The notes under the pieces were generated by a model, which was given only the letters and a program-made list of their open reading frames with translations, did no database searches and was not told the origin of the DNA. Shown in pieces: positions 52,595-60,916 of a stretch of 64,000 nucleotides of DNA (position 1 is its first letter; each line of letters begins with the position of its first letter). A program made the position numbers and the translations under genes. Source of the DNA: Falciphora oryzae (taxonomy: Eukaryota; Ascomycota; Sordariomycetes; Magnaporthales; Magnaporthaceae); the NCBI GenBank assembly GCA_000733355.1, contig JNVV01000080.1, positions 1 to 64,000 of the forward strand, written 5' to 3'.

Positions 52595-53176
52595 CTACTC
52601 GGCATCCTCCTCGAAAGCAGCCTCGTCGGCCTCCTCTTCAGCGGCCACGTCCCGCTTGCACGGCCGACCGGCCACGCACGCTGTCCCCTTCCTGAGCGCC
52701 GCGTCCGCCTTCTTGTCTCCGCCGGGGCGCACCAGCACCAGGCGAGCGTGGAGCTCGGCGTCCTGGTGCGCGACATCGCGCTTGACGACGGTGCCTGAAA
52801 TGTGGTTCATCGCGAGGCGGGGCTTGGGCGTGCCGTGGCAGTCGTAGCCCGGAGAGCACCCGTTGTTCGGCGCCTTGATGAACTTGCGCGCCTGGAGCTC
52901 AGCGTCGCGCTTGACGGCGCCGCCCTTGGGCTTGGGGCCCTTGCCCTGCAAGATTTGCTGGATCTGCGGATCCTTCTCGGCTTTGGCCCTCGCCATGCAG
53001 TCGGCGCCCGGGAGGCACCCCGTCCGCTGGATGAAGGACATGGCGCGGGCCTGGAGCTCGACGGCGCGGGCTTGGAGGTCGGTGGGCGGTGCCTGAGACG
53101 TAGGCAGAGCGGCGGCCTGGGTCGCGAGCGCGACGGCCAGGATGGCCTGTACGACGGAGGGAGTGGTGAAGTGCAT
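52595..53176 (-). CDS. Secreted Kex2-type repeat precursor with three CxxGxxC units
   Basis: The 193-residue protein starts at ATG 53176 after a T/CT-rich leader. Residues 1-24 form a signal peptide (AILAVALATQAAALPTSQA). The rest has three imperfect units, each with an (A/V)EL(Q/H)AR motif followed by a two-Cys loop: CLPGADC (54-60), CSPGYDC (107-113) and CVAGRPC (167-173). Lys-Arg Kex2 sites follow at 89-90, 132-133 and 174-175, the last two followed by DVA, the first by DAE. The tail is acidic. Kexin cleavage would release peptides of about 42-65 residues with one disulphide each. The layout resembles fungal alpha-pheromone precursors (W-C-x2-3-G-x-x-C between KR sites) and kexin-processed peptides. 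No intron or damage. It could instead be an effector. Confidence 0.75.
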   Translation of the reverse strand: MHFTTPSVVQAILAVALATQAAALPTSQAPPTDLQARAVELQARAMSFIQRTGCLPGADCMARAKAEKDPQIQQILQGKGPKPKGGAVKRDAELQARKFIKAPNNGCSPGYDCHGTPKPRLAMNHISGTVVKRDVAHQDAELHARLVLVRPGGDKKADAALRKGTACVAGRPCKRDVAAEEEADEAAFEEDAE

Positions 53177-53342
53177 ATCGAAAGGATTAGAAAAGAAAAC
53201 GAAAAAAACAAAACAAAAAAAAAAAACAAAGGAAAAAGACAAGGAAAAAAAAGACAAAAGGAAACGGTGTAACTGGAAAAACACTGGGCGGTGATGGGGA
53301 GGAAAGAAAACGTAAGAATATCGTGGGCGTTCGACAGCAGAC

Positions 53343-53350
53343 ATTTATAT
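53343..53350 (-). promoter_or_regulatory. TATA-like box of the secreted repeat-precursor gene
   Basis: ATATAAAT on minus, about 167 bp before ATG 53176, with a long pyrimidine tract (53200-53260 on minus) between them. Position and context fit a fungal core promoter. Confidence 0.4.
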
Positions 53351-54264
53351 CCGCTCGCTCCCTGCTCGTCCCCGGCAATACCTTCTTTTTGTTTCTATTC
53401 CTGGCGACAACCCCAGACATGGATGCCGTCGCGACGCTCCAGGGCTCATGCTAAACGAAACGGGAAACATCGCTGCACGGACGCACCAGCGACCACGGTT
53501 AGAACTCTAGATCCGCATGAAATCTGGAACGATTCAGGGTCGTGCTGGCGTCGATCATATGGGGCTCAGCTATTTTTGGCGGTGCATCAACTCGCGAAAC
53601 CTAGAATAGGAAATTCACGCAAGGGCATTAAAGCTAAAAGGACCCGCCAGGACTTCGATTCACACCAAATGGATCGGATTGGCAGCTCGGTTTAAATAGC
53701 GGCAGTGCTACATGGTTTATTTGCGTGAGGATTAACGGCAGCAAAGTTACATGTACCTAACACAGTCGCAACAAGCCGCAAACCCCAGCCCTATTCACCC
53801 GCTTCCCCGGCTATCGAGCCCTGTCGTCTGCTCTCGGCCGTTCCTGTGGGCCTCCACTGGGAGCTTTTCGTTCACATCTGAGCAGCATTAATGGGATGCA
53901 GGTTGCGTTGTTGCCCAATATTTTCGTGATTCTTATAGCTGCTAATGTCCTAGCAAACTCGACCGTTTCCCTGCTTCCATACTCTGGCCGAGCAGATTGG
54001 TTCAAGTGTCTGCCGGAATCCAGCCCGCACGCATCTGTGTTGCCGTTATCGCTGATTCTCAGCGGGGCCTATGCGTTTATCGACTCCGTGCTGCCAGCCA
54101 CGCGCAATGCTGTGGAAGGGAGGAGCCCAGGGAAGGCACGCTCTTCTTCCCGGTCTATTTCAACCAGCCCTCTGCCTCGACCTTCTTGCACCTCAGCCTA
54201 AAACTCGCCTCTAGATCCGGCCCTTGTCCAAAACCCAGCCGTCGAAAGTTGATAGGGCAGAAAT
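53351..54264. other. No recognisable gene
   Basis: Unique-looking sequence with short frames only. The end leads into a histidine-kinase scrap. No repeats recognised. Confidence 0.45.
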
Positions 54265-54345
54265 TTGAATGAACCATCGCCGGCGCAAGTTCTTCTAAAC
54301 GTTATCGGTAATGCCATCAAGTTCACGTCGGAGGTTGCCTCTGGT
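54265..54345 (+). pseudogene. Histidine-kinase N-box fragment
   Basis: The translation PSPAQVLLNVIGNAIKFTSE is the N-box of the HATPase_c domain (R..QVL.NLIGNAIKFT) of sensor histidine kinases. Neither the H-box nor the G-boxes, nor a receiver domain, is found around it, and an LTR fragment starts about 130 bp downstream. Only this scrap of a probable hybrid kinase remains. Confidence 0.7.
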
Positions 54346-54478
54346 TCACCAACGGAGACCTTGTTACAACTTTTACTACTTTTTTTGGGCGAGGAGATCG
54401 TTGTCAAAGAGCTGGCGAAGGTCGAGAAGTTAACGGTAGCAATGGTGGGAATTCCCCCTTTATCTCCTCTGCCAGCTT

Positions 54479-54683
54479 ATCAAGCCCGCGGAGGCTGGGA
54501 TCAGGGGAAGGGCCCTTTGGTGATCTGGATCGTGTATATATAGCCTCCCTCCTGCTCCCTCTCTGGCAGATAGATTCCTTTCCTCTGTGTGCACAATAGA
54601 TTGTGATTCCTGTGATATAAGGGATCACTGTTCACCTCTTTTGGAGGTCTCCGAGCCTACAGGAGTACATACTCCTATCAACA
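54479..54683 (+). mobile_element. 5'-truncated LTR, family C2
   Basis: Homologous to the 3' two-thirds of the 11654-11954 LTR (from AAGCCCGCGGAGGCTGGGA to CCTATCAACA), including the TATATATA and leader. The LTR start is missing. It ends 8 bp before an inverted C1 LTR. Confidence 0.8.
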
Positions 54684-54691
54684 CTGATCAG

Positions 54692-54952
54692 TGTCGGTAG
54701 GAGTTGGTACTCCTGTTGGCCCCAATGGGGGCCGGGCACGGAGATCTCCCAGAAGTGACGAACACGGATCCTAACGGTTAGTTGGATCTTCTATTGTGCG
54801 CGCGAAGAGGAAAGGGATCTATCTGCTAGAGAGGAAGGGCAACCAAGCCCTTTATATACATTGCCAATCAAGGCTTGGCCCTCCCAAGCCTTCCAGGCTT
54901 CCAGATCCCTCAAGTGCATGCGCCGGAATAATGCTGGAATAATAATCCAACA
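54692..54952 (-). mobile_element. LTR, family C1, inverted
   Basis: On minus it runs from TGTTGGATTATTATTCC to CTCCTACCGACA, like the 51148-51598 LTR but without its duplication and the G/C tract. Flanks ATCAG and CCCAG do not match, so no target duplication is left. Together with the truncated C2 LTR it marks a rearranged junction next to the receptor relic. Confidence 0.8.
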
Positions 54953-55058
54953 CCCAGGATAAAATTGTCCAAACTGTTTGTTTTCGGTTCATTATTTTCG
55001 TTTGTCTTTGGGCGATCGTCCGGATTTGTTTTGGTATTTTTATGTGTTTTCCCTACAG

Positions 55059-55943
55059 CGTCATTAACCCGAGCATGGCTGGCATATGCACCGATACGCT
55101 TCCCATTTGGTACCTTACCGGCGTAATGAGCATGGTTACCGATATCGCCATTTTCTGCATCCCACTGCACGCGGTCTGGAAGCTCCAGCTTCCGCGGCGA
55201 CAAAGGTTTATAGTGATAGGAATTTTCTATTTGGGCTTCTTGTAAGTGGAAAACCTGACCCGACCCGCTGCTAACCTACCTACCGGTGGTGGTGGTTTGC
55301 ACATGCTTAAACCCGCTGCAAGCTGTACTCCTCCTTGCTGACTGCCCTTGTCACGGCCTCCCCCAGCGTTTGCATTATTTCCGTCTACCGGCTCTTCACG
55401 CTTTACAGTGGCGTCGTCAGCACCGACCCGACGTGGGACAACATCGGTGCGGCCATTTGGTCCATCGTCGAGCTCACCGTCGCCATCGTCGTGTCCTGCC
55501 TGCCCACCCTCCGCCCCCTGCTCTCACACCTCCTCCCGGGCCAGGGCTTCTCTAGCGCCCGCCTCGACCACAGCGACTACATGCGCCACGGCTCCTCTGC
55601 CATGGCCGGCGGCGTGTACGGAAGCAACCCGGGGAAACCCACCCCCGGCGAGGGCAGCGCCCGCCGCACCCGGGCCGGGAGCTTCGACACCGAGGAGCTG
55701 GCCCTCAGGGAGCTCGGAGGGGGTGCGGGCGGCAGCAGCATCCGGACCGGCACCGACGCTGAGGGGATGGGCCTCGGGGAGACGGGGCCTGGTGCGGGCG
55801 GCGGTGGCGGCATCGTCCCGATTGGCACCTACGCGAACGCGTTATCGGACCATCACGCAGTCGGCGGTTTCGCGTCGGATAAACAGCATAACACACGGCG
55901 CATCATGATGACGACCAAAACAACGGTGAAATCTAGGGCTTAG
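55059..55943 (+). pseudogene. Fungal rhodopsin-domain (PTH11-like) membrane protein, 5'-truncated
   Basis: Two exons, 55059-55241 and 55367-55943, join in phase (donor GTAAGT, acceptor CCCAG). An acceptor TACAG precedes the first exon, so upstream exons existed. The protein shows the last transmembrane helices of the fungal rhodopsin-type family: GVMSMVTDIAIFCIPLHAVW, then RRQRFIVIGIFYLGF, then VCIISVYRLFTL and the hallmark DPTWDNIGAAIWSIVELTVA ending in CLPTLRPLL. A Gly/Ser-rich tail with FDTEELALRELGG follows. The first four helices are absent and LTRs lie 110 bp upstream. It is most likely a truncated gene, although the remaining exons are undamaged. Confidence 0.8.
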
Positions 55944-56820
55944 TAGGGGAAAATTGCGGGGGAGAATTTCCCTAGTTCCTTTTTAGCTTACTTGTGGGCG
56001 AGCTTAAGGTCGTTCGGGATTTGTAAAATGTACGTGTATGTGTGTGCGTCTGTGTGCGTGTATGTGCGTGTATGCACGCACGAAACCCCCGTCCCGTTGG
56101 CGGCAAGCAACAAATCCCCAGGTAATGCGTCCCCGGGTCGGTAGAAACTAGCCCGGGTCGGCCGGGACCCTTCCCGGCCACGGGCGTCGAATAATAAGTA
56201 TTGGAGTGCGAGTGTGCGCTCGTGTACGCGTGTACGCGCCTGCGTCAGTGTTGTGTGCATTTTGTGTGCATTTTGTGTGCATTTTGTGTGCATAAGCGAG
56301 TGTGCGTTCGTGCGGGAACGCACTCGAAGATGGCCCCCGTAAATGCAGAGTCGCGTTGCTCTTGCCATCGACCGCCTCCGACCCGGGAATGGCGTCTCCC
56401 CGCCATTCGTCCCCCCGGAAGACGCGCCGTTCGTCCCTAGGAGCCGGTCCGTACACCGATTCCACATACCCGCAAAGCCCCTAATCCGTCTTCTTCGTCC
56501 TTTCTTCTTCTCGGCGGACCCGTTCCCGTTGGCGAGCTGCTGGTGCTGGTGCTCCTCACCCTCGACGTCCAGGGGTCGCGCAATTTGGCCCCCACCCCCG
56601 GGAGTCGACCCAGTCCCCCCCAGAGCCGACCCCCCCGAGTCGACCCCCGGTCCTCCTCCCCCCGCTTTCCGTTTTTCGAGCCCCGACAGCTGCACGGAAG
56701 AGATGTGACCGCCAAAACCCGTTGCGCAGCGCACGCCACGTCGCACTCGAACCGAGACATCTCCCGAAAGCGGCGCATAGTCGCCCGCGTTTTCAACCAG
56801 CATCGTAGCGATACTGCCAA
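55944..56820. other. No gene; short tandem repeats
   Basis: 3' flank of the receptor relic with GTGTGC-rich stretches (56035-56080) and an 11-bp minisatellite at 56251-56293. GC-rich frames on minus have low complexity and no domain. Confidence 0.5.
56251..56293. repeat. 11-bp minisatellite, about four units
   Basis: About four head-to-tail copies of TTGTGTGCATT. Simple tandem repeat; no coding role evident. Confidence 0.85.
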
Positions 56821-56970
56821 AAGCTGCCGTCGTGGGACAACCTTCGCTGGCTGACCCTGACGTCGCCGACGCTGCTCAACCCCGCCCCCGTGGGCGGCGG
56901 CATCGACGCCGTTAACGAGCTGCTCCAGGCCGCCGGCCGCGCCGCCATGCTGTCCTGCTTTGTCCACTGA
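56821..56970 (+). pseudogene. F-box/LRR-like protein fragment
   Basis: The translation LPSWDNLRWLTLTSPTLLNP, then IDAVNELLQAAGRAAM, resembles the C-terminal leucine-rich part of abundant fungal F-box proteins (LP.W.NL..LTLTS..L.P.....I..LL.AAA.AA). It is bounded by stops at both ends (TAG just upstream, TGA at 56968). Nothing further of the gene is visible. Confidence 0.5.
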
Positions 56971-57370
56971 CGACTGCGCCGCGGCCGTCCCTACTCGATG
57001 CCAGGCGGTGGCGGGCGGGCCTGGCCGCAGCGGCGGCGTCGTCAGGGTTCGAGGACGACAGCGGCGGCAGCGGCGGCGGCGGCGGCGCGACCGCGACCAC
57101 GCCGTGCCGGCCGGGAAGACGACGCCGGGCAGGTGCGGCCACATTTGGTCCGTGTAGCGCGTCCAGGGCCGCGCGAAAGTCTTTTGCACAAACGAGAGCA
57201 CCGAGCCGGCGGGTATCGGGTGGCCTATAGCGAGAGGTCGCTACCAATATAACCACTACCACCTCAGTCGGCGTTTGTCTGCGCAAAACCAAGCTTCAAC
57301 CAAATCCGATAAATCGATAACGGTTGGTGTTATGGCACGTAGCCCTGGTAGGGCTCGGTGCCAGGTAGAC

Positions 57371-57413
57371 CCACTTGTTGCACGGGCGCCTGGCAGATCC
57401 GTGCAACGAGTGG
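57371..57413. repeat. Stem-loop with 15-bp arms
   Basis: Arms 57371-57385 and 57399-57413 (CCACTTGTTGCACGG with a one-mismatch complement) enclose a 13-base loop. Outer segments GGTAGGGC (about 57348) and GCCCTACC (about 57430) also pair, making a branched foldback of about 90 bp. Not a tRNA. It could be an element end or a structured transcript. Confidence 0.5.
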
Positions 57414-57562
57414 AGCCCGGCCCAATTGCCCTACCTAAGGCAATCGATCCGAACAGGTGCAACGCACAACTTTTCCTTTTTTGTTCCTTAACTCTAGATA
57501 GCCAAATCAACCTGAGGGTTTGTTGCAGCTTGGCCTCTTCGCCCTCGTTGGTGCCGTGACAG

Positions 57563-58499
57563 TTGGTCGTGTTCGAGGGAGACGAGATCGGCAGGGTGGT
57601 GTTGGAGGGCGAGCGTGAGGGCCCCAAGGAGGGCCCCTTCGCCGAGTTTTCGGGCTTGACGGTGACGCGCGAGGGCAAGGTGGTGACGCCCGGCGGCGAT
57701 GTAGTGGGCCGGCTAGTTAAAGCGACGCTAGGGCGCTGGCGGGGCGGGCGGTCGACAAGGACGGCGACGTCGTGGATAGGAACGGCAACGCCGGGAGGTG
57801 CCCGAGGTGGAGAAGCGGAAGAAGCCGCTCGCGGGCCGGCGCGTTAACCGCAAAGGCAACGTGGTGGACCAGGACGGCAATGTGGTGGGCAGGCCAACGA
57901 CGGGAGAGCTTAGCGTATGCTCGGGCAAGAAGATCCATAACGACGGAGACGTTATCGATAGTAAAGGTACCATTCCCCGCCCGAACCGGTGGAGGAGGAG
58001 TCGGCTAAAGATAAAGCTAAACGCGAGTTTAACGAAATGGATAAGGAGCTGGCTAAGCGCATGAGCGTGTCCCTGTCGCAGCTGCTGGATAAGGTTGTAA
58101 TGCTTTTTAGCAGCTGGCTGACAAGTTCCGTTCCACTTTACTAATAAAGGATACGGAAGGCCGACCGTACGCCCAAAGAGGAGTTCGACGAGGAGGAGCT
58201 CGTTGAGGTCCGCCCGCCGATCGAGGAAGGCGGTAAAATCCTGCAGGAGGCGTTAACGGGGTTATCCGGGAGCTCTGGACGGGTGGGTCCAGGCCGACGC
58301 CAAGCATAAAGCGGCGTCGCGCGAGGCTTCGCCCAAGGAGTACCGGTTCGTAAGCTGCGGGGTGGAGCTCGAAGCCGGCCGCTACGAGGTTGTGCTTAAA
58401 ATTACGGCGATGCGGGACTCGAGCAAAAAGCTGGCCGAGGATATCGTCCACGGACCGAGAAAAACCCGCAGAAGTTCCGCCAAATCGGCATGCAGTACG
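57563..58499 (+). pseudogene. LEA-like DUF3659-repeat protein, frameshifted
   Basis: Several plus frames carry consecutive parts of a fungal LEA-domain protein: EGDEIGRVVLEGEREGPKEG; DUF3659-type repeats (FSGLTVTREGKVVTPGGDVV, then AVDKDGDVVDRNGNA in another frame, then RRVNRKGNVVDQDGNVVG); AKREFNEMDKELAKRMSV; EEFDEEELVEVRPPIEEGGK; and QADAKHKAASREASPKEYR. Each hand-over requires a frame change (near 57730, 57790, 57980, 58120, 58250 and 58300). With so many shifts it is a decayed gene. Such proteins are thought to protect cells or membranes under stress. Confidence 0.75.
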
Positions 58500-58685
58500 T
58501 GTCAAAGCAGTCGAGGGCAGAGAAATTGGAGTAGCAGGAAGATGATATTCGGAGTAGGCTGGAGGCCGGAGGCCTGGCCCTGCAGAGATTTGGGATATCT
58601 CTGTGCGGGCTCCACCCTTATCTGACGATAAGGGTCTCCGGTCCCAGCTCCTCTATCTACAGTCAAGGCCCTACTGGCCGTGACA
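58500..58685 (+). mobile_element. Solo-LTR-like short element, family S3 copy 1
   Basis: A 186-bp unit from TGTCAAAGCAGTCG to GGCCGTGACA, homologous to 60197-60399. Flanks GTACG and GCATG do not match, so the duplication is lost or the insertion has been rearranged. It forms the right border of the LEA-like relic. Confidence 0.7.
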
Positions 58686-59127
58686 GCATGTAGGTCGCTC
58701 TTTTTGGGTTTATCACGTCTAAGCCTTTAATAAAACTCCACAAAAAATGACTTCCTTTTTGCAAATGCTAGACAACGCTATTCTATGCTGTAAGACTGGA
58801 AAAACCGTGCCCAAAGCTCAAACCAACCCCAGGGAAAGGGTTTGTGGAAGAGCGCAGGATTGGGTTCGGGTGAAAAACCATCCCTGTGCTTAGGCGCGTC
58901 GTTTTTTACGGGTGAGAGTTCCTCCTCCCTCAACCTTGAAATTAAGAGTGACAAATCTCTAGCCGGGACAATGTGAGTGCCTCCCGCTAAAACAAAACCA
59001 AGCCAAGCCAAAAGGCGCAAAAGCAAGGTCTCCCACGTCGTGGGGAAGTGACCTAATCTCTAGTCGTCGCGTGATTCCTCGCTCTTCGCGAAACGCGGGC
59101 GGCGGGGACGGTGCTGCTGCGGCGCGC

Positions 59128-59421
59128 TTAGCAGCGGCAGCCGACGTTGAAGCCGCCGCAGGCGACGCAGCTGTTGTGGTACTTGCCGCAGCCGCCAGGG
59201 CGGAGATTGCGGCCGGCGAGGCAGTTCTTGCAGGCGATGATGATGGCGTCGCAGGCCTTGTCATTGCGGGTCTCGAGGGCACTGGCGCCAGCGTCGATGT
59301 CGGCGGGAGCCCGGGGGGCGAGCTCGCCGGAGCCGAGCACGGCGGCGACGGCGGGGATAGCGAGGGCAGGGGCCGAAAGGGCCAGGATGGCGAAGGCCTT
59401 GACGACGTTGGCGAACTGCAT
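59128..59421 (-). CDS. Small secreted Cys-rich protein (8 Cys)
   Basis: The 97-residue protein starts at ATG 59421 behind a leader rich in CT and CAAG motifs and ending CAGCAAA. Residues 1-21 form a signal peptide (AFAILALSAPALA). A short pro-like segment contains LAPRAP and LETRND. The mature part holds eight Cys at 57, 64, 67, 78, 85, 88, 95 and 97 (pattern C-x6-C-x2-C-x10-C-x6-C-x2-C-x6-C-x-C) and ends GCRC. The doublet C-x6-C-x2-C occurs twice about 21 residues apart, suggesting an internal repeat. An intact ORF without intron. It is an effector or antimicrobial-like candidate of unknown fold. Confidence 0.75.
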   Translation of the reverse strand: MQFANVVKAFAILALSAPALAIPAVAAVLGSGELAPRAPADIDAGASALETRNDKACDAIIIACKNCLAGRNLRPGGCGKYHNSCVACGGFNVGCRC

Positions 59422-59698
59422 TTTGCTGTTTGGTTTTGTTGTCTTGTTGACGACGAAAAGTCTTGAGAAAACACACTTGACGAAAACAAGGTCGGGAGAA
59501 ACGAGAATGGAGGAGTAGCAAGTGCGAGGTTGTCCACCGTAAAACCGAAAAGGTGATATGGTGAAGGAAAGAAAGGAAAGAAAGGACAATAAGGAGATGA
59601 CCAAGGAGATGACTAAAGAACAGAGTAGGAGAGGATGAGGATCGTGAGATGGGGAAAAAAGGAAGGGAAAATATCCAAACGAAGTGGCCTCTTTCTTC

Positions 59699-59708
59699 GA
59701 TATATATA
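59699..59708 (-). promoter_or_regulatory. TATA-like box of the 8-Cys protein gene
   Basis: TATATATATC on minus, about 280 bp upstream of ATG 59421, followed by CT-rich sequence. Confidence 0.35.
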
Positions 59709-60196
59709 CCCATTTCCTCTGCCAACCTCCGGACCCAACTCAGCCTCTGTGCTATCTGAAGGACTTGACACCTCGGCCGCGTCCTTGCCGGGTCGAATGC
59801 CGGGCATCGTACCATACTCCGTACCTAATGAGTCACGGCATAGACACACAAGTCAAATGCGGCATGCTATACTGCACTTAGCACGCGTTAAGACCCATGG
59901 GGCAAGGGCAAGCCTCCAAAACGCACTACATGGACATCACCCAAGGGTCAGAAAGGTTAATATTTTTTTTATTTTAAACAAAATGTCATCTTTCCTCCTC
60001 GTTTGGACTTCTCACACTCTATGTGGCCTGGCGTTGGTGGGTGGTAGTAATTGCAGTGGTAGTATTGTTTAACAAACCGCCTCTCAATACGAAATGGTCT
60101 CCACCATAAGTTGATGACGCGGCAGTCTCCGGGTCCCAAACGCACGAGTCGCGGTTTACATTGCCGCGAATACCCGCTTACGATCAGCGCAGTTTT
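59709..60196. other. Promoter region and intergenic, no gene seen
   Basis: No ORF of interest; an AT-rich patch with TTTTTTTTATTTT at about 59963. Ends at the S3 insertion. Confidence 0.5.
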
Positions 60197-60399
60197 TGTC
60201 AAAGCAGTCGAGGGCAGAGAAATTAGAGGAACAGAAAGATGATATTCGGAGTAGGTTGGAGGCCGGAGGCCTGGCCCTGCAGAGATTTGGGATATCTCTG
60301 TGCGGGATCCACCTTGTGGAGCCTCCGCCCTTATCTGACGATAGGGGCCTCCGGTCCCAACTCCTTCTATCTACAGTCAGGGCCCTACTGGCCGTGACA
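60197..60399 (+). mobile_element. Solo-LTR-like short element, family S3 copy 2
   Basis: A 203-bp unit from TGTCAAAGCAGTCG to GGCCGTGACA with perfect 5-bp duplications GTTTT (60192-60196, 60400-60404). Compared with copy 1 it has a small insertion near 60310. A plus frame within it reads SKQSRAEKLEEQKDDIRSRL, also partly present in copy 1. This is probably chance, or a captured coding scrap. Confidence 0.82.
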
Positions 60400-60414
60400 G
60401 TTTTTTAAAATCTG

Positions 60415-60572
60415 TGTGAGAGCCGATAGGTAGGTCGTCAGAAGTGGTGGTTAGGTGGGTTGTATTAAGAAGAATTGCAAGCACCAGGGCCGGAGGCCCT
60501 GGGTGCAAGATATCTGTGCGTGCCTGGAGGCCAGGTCACGTGGCGGGCCCAGGCCCTCTGTCAGCCACGACA
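60415..60572 (+). mobile_element. Solo-LTR-like short element, family S2 copy 2
   Basis: A 158-bp unit from TGTGAGAGCC to GCCACGACA with perfect 5-bp duplications ATCTG (60410-60414, 60573-60577). It lies only 15 bp from the S3 element, so both families hit the same short target region. Confidence 0.85.
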
Positions 60573-60914
60573 ATCTGCCTCAGTTCGGGATCGCCGTCCC
60601 GAGTCAATCAGCGCCCGGCCCCAGGCGGCGACGGTGGTATGACAAGGCATGTGAGTGAACTACCAGTCCAAAATAAAGTTCAAAAAATCTAAGGATTGCA
60701 CTCCGGCGCGCGCGTGAATCGCCGAAAATGGAGCAACGCATAACAGGTCGCAGCAAAGGGGGTTCATCCTGGTAGGCCCCTTACGCCGCACTGCCAGCAG
60801 CGACCACCCTCGCCAGGCGTGGGGGCTTAATAAACACCCGGCTCAGGGGAACAAGGACGTGGTTGAAGCCGGCTGCTGCCCATAACAGAAAGAGAGAGTG
60901 AGTGAGTAAGTGAG
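60573..60914. other. No gene; GAGT microsatellite before pogo-2
   Basis: Unassigned sequence ending in a GAGTGAGTAAGTGAGTAAG tract (60894-60914) into which pogo-2 inserted. Confidence 0.5.
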
Positions 60915-60916
60915 TA

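Noticed and set aside
60196..60408. 70-codon frame SKQSRAEKLEEQ.. as a small gene
   Set aside because: It lies wholly inside a TG..CA element with a target duplication, and the second copy breaks the frame.
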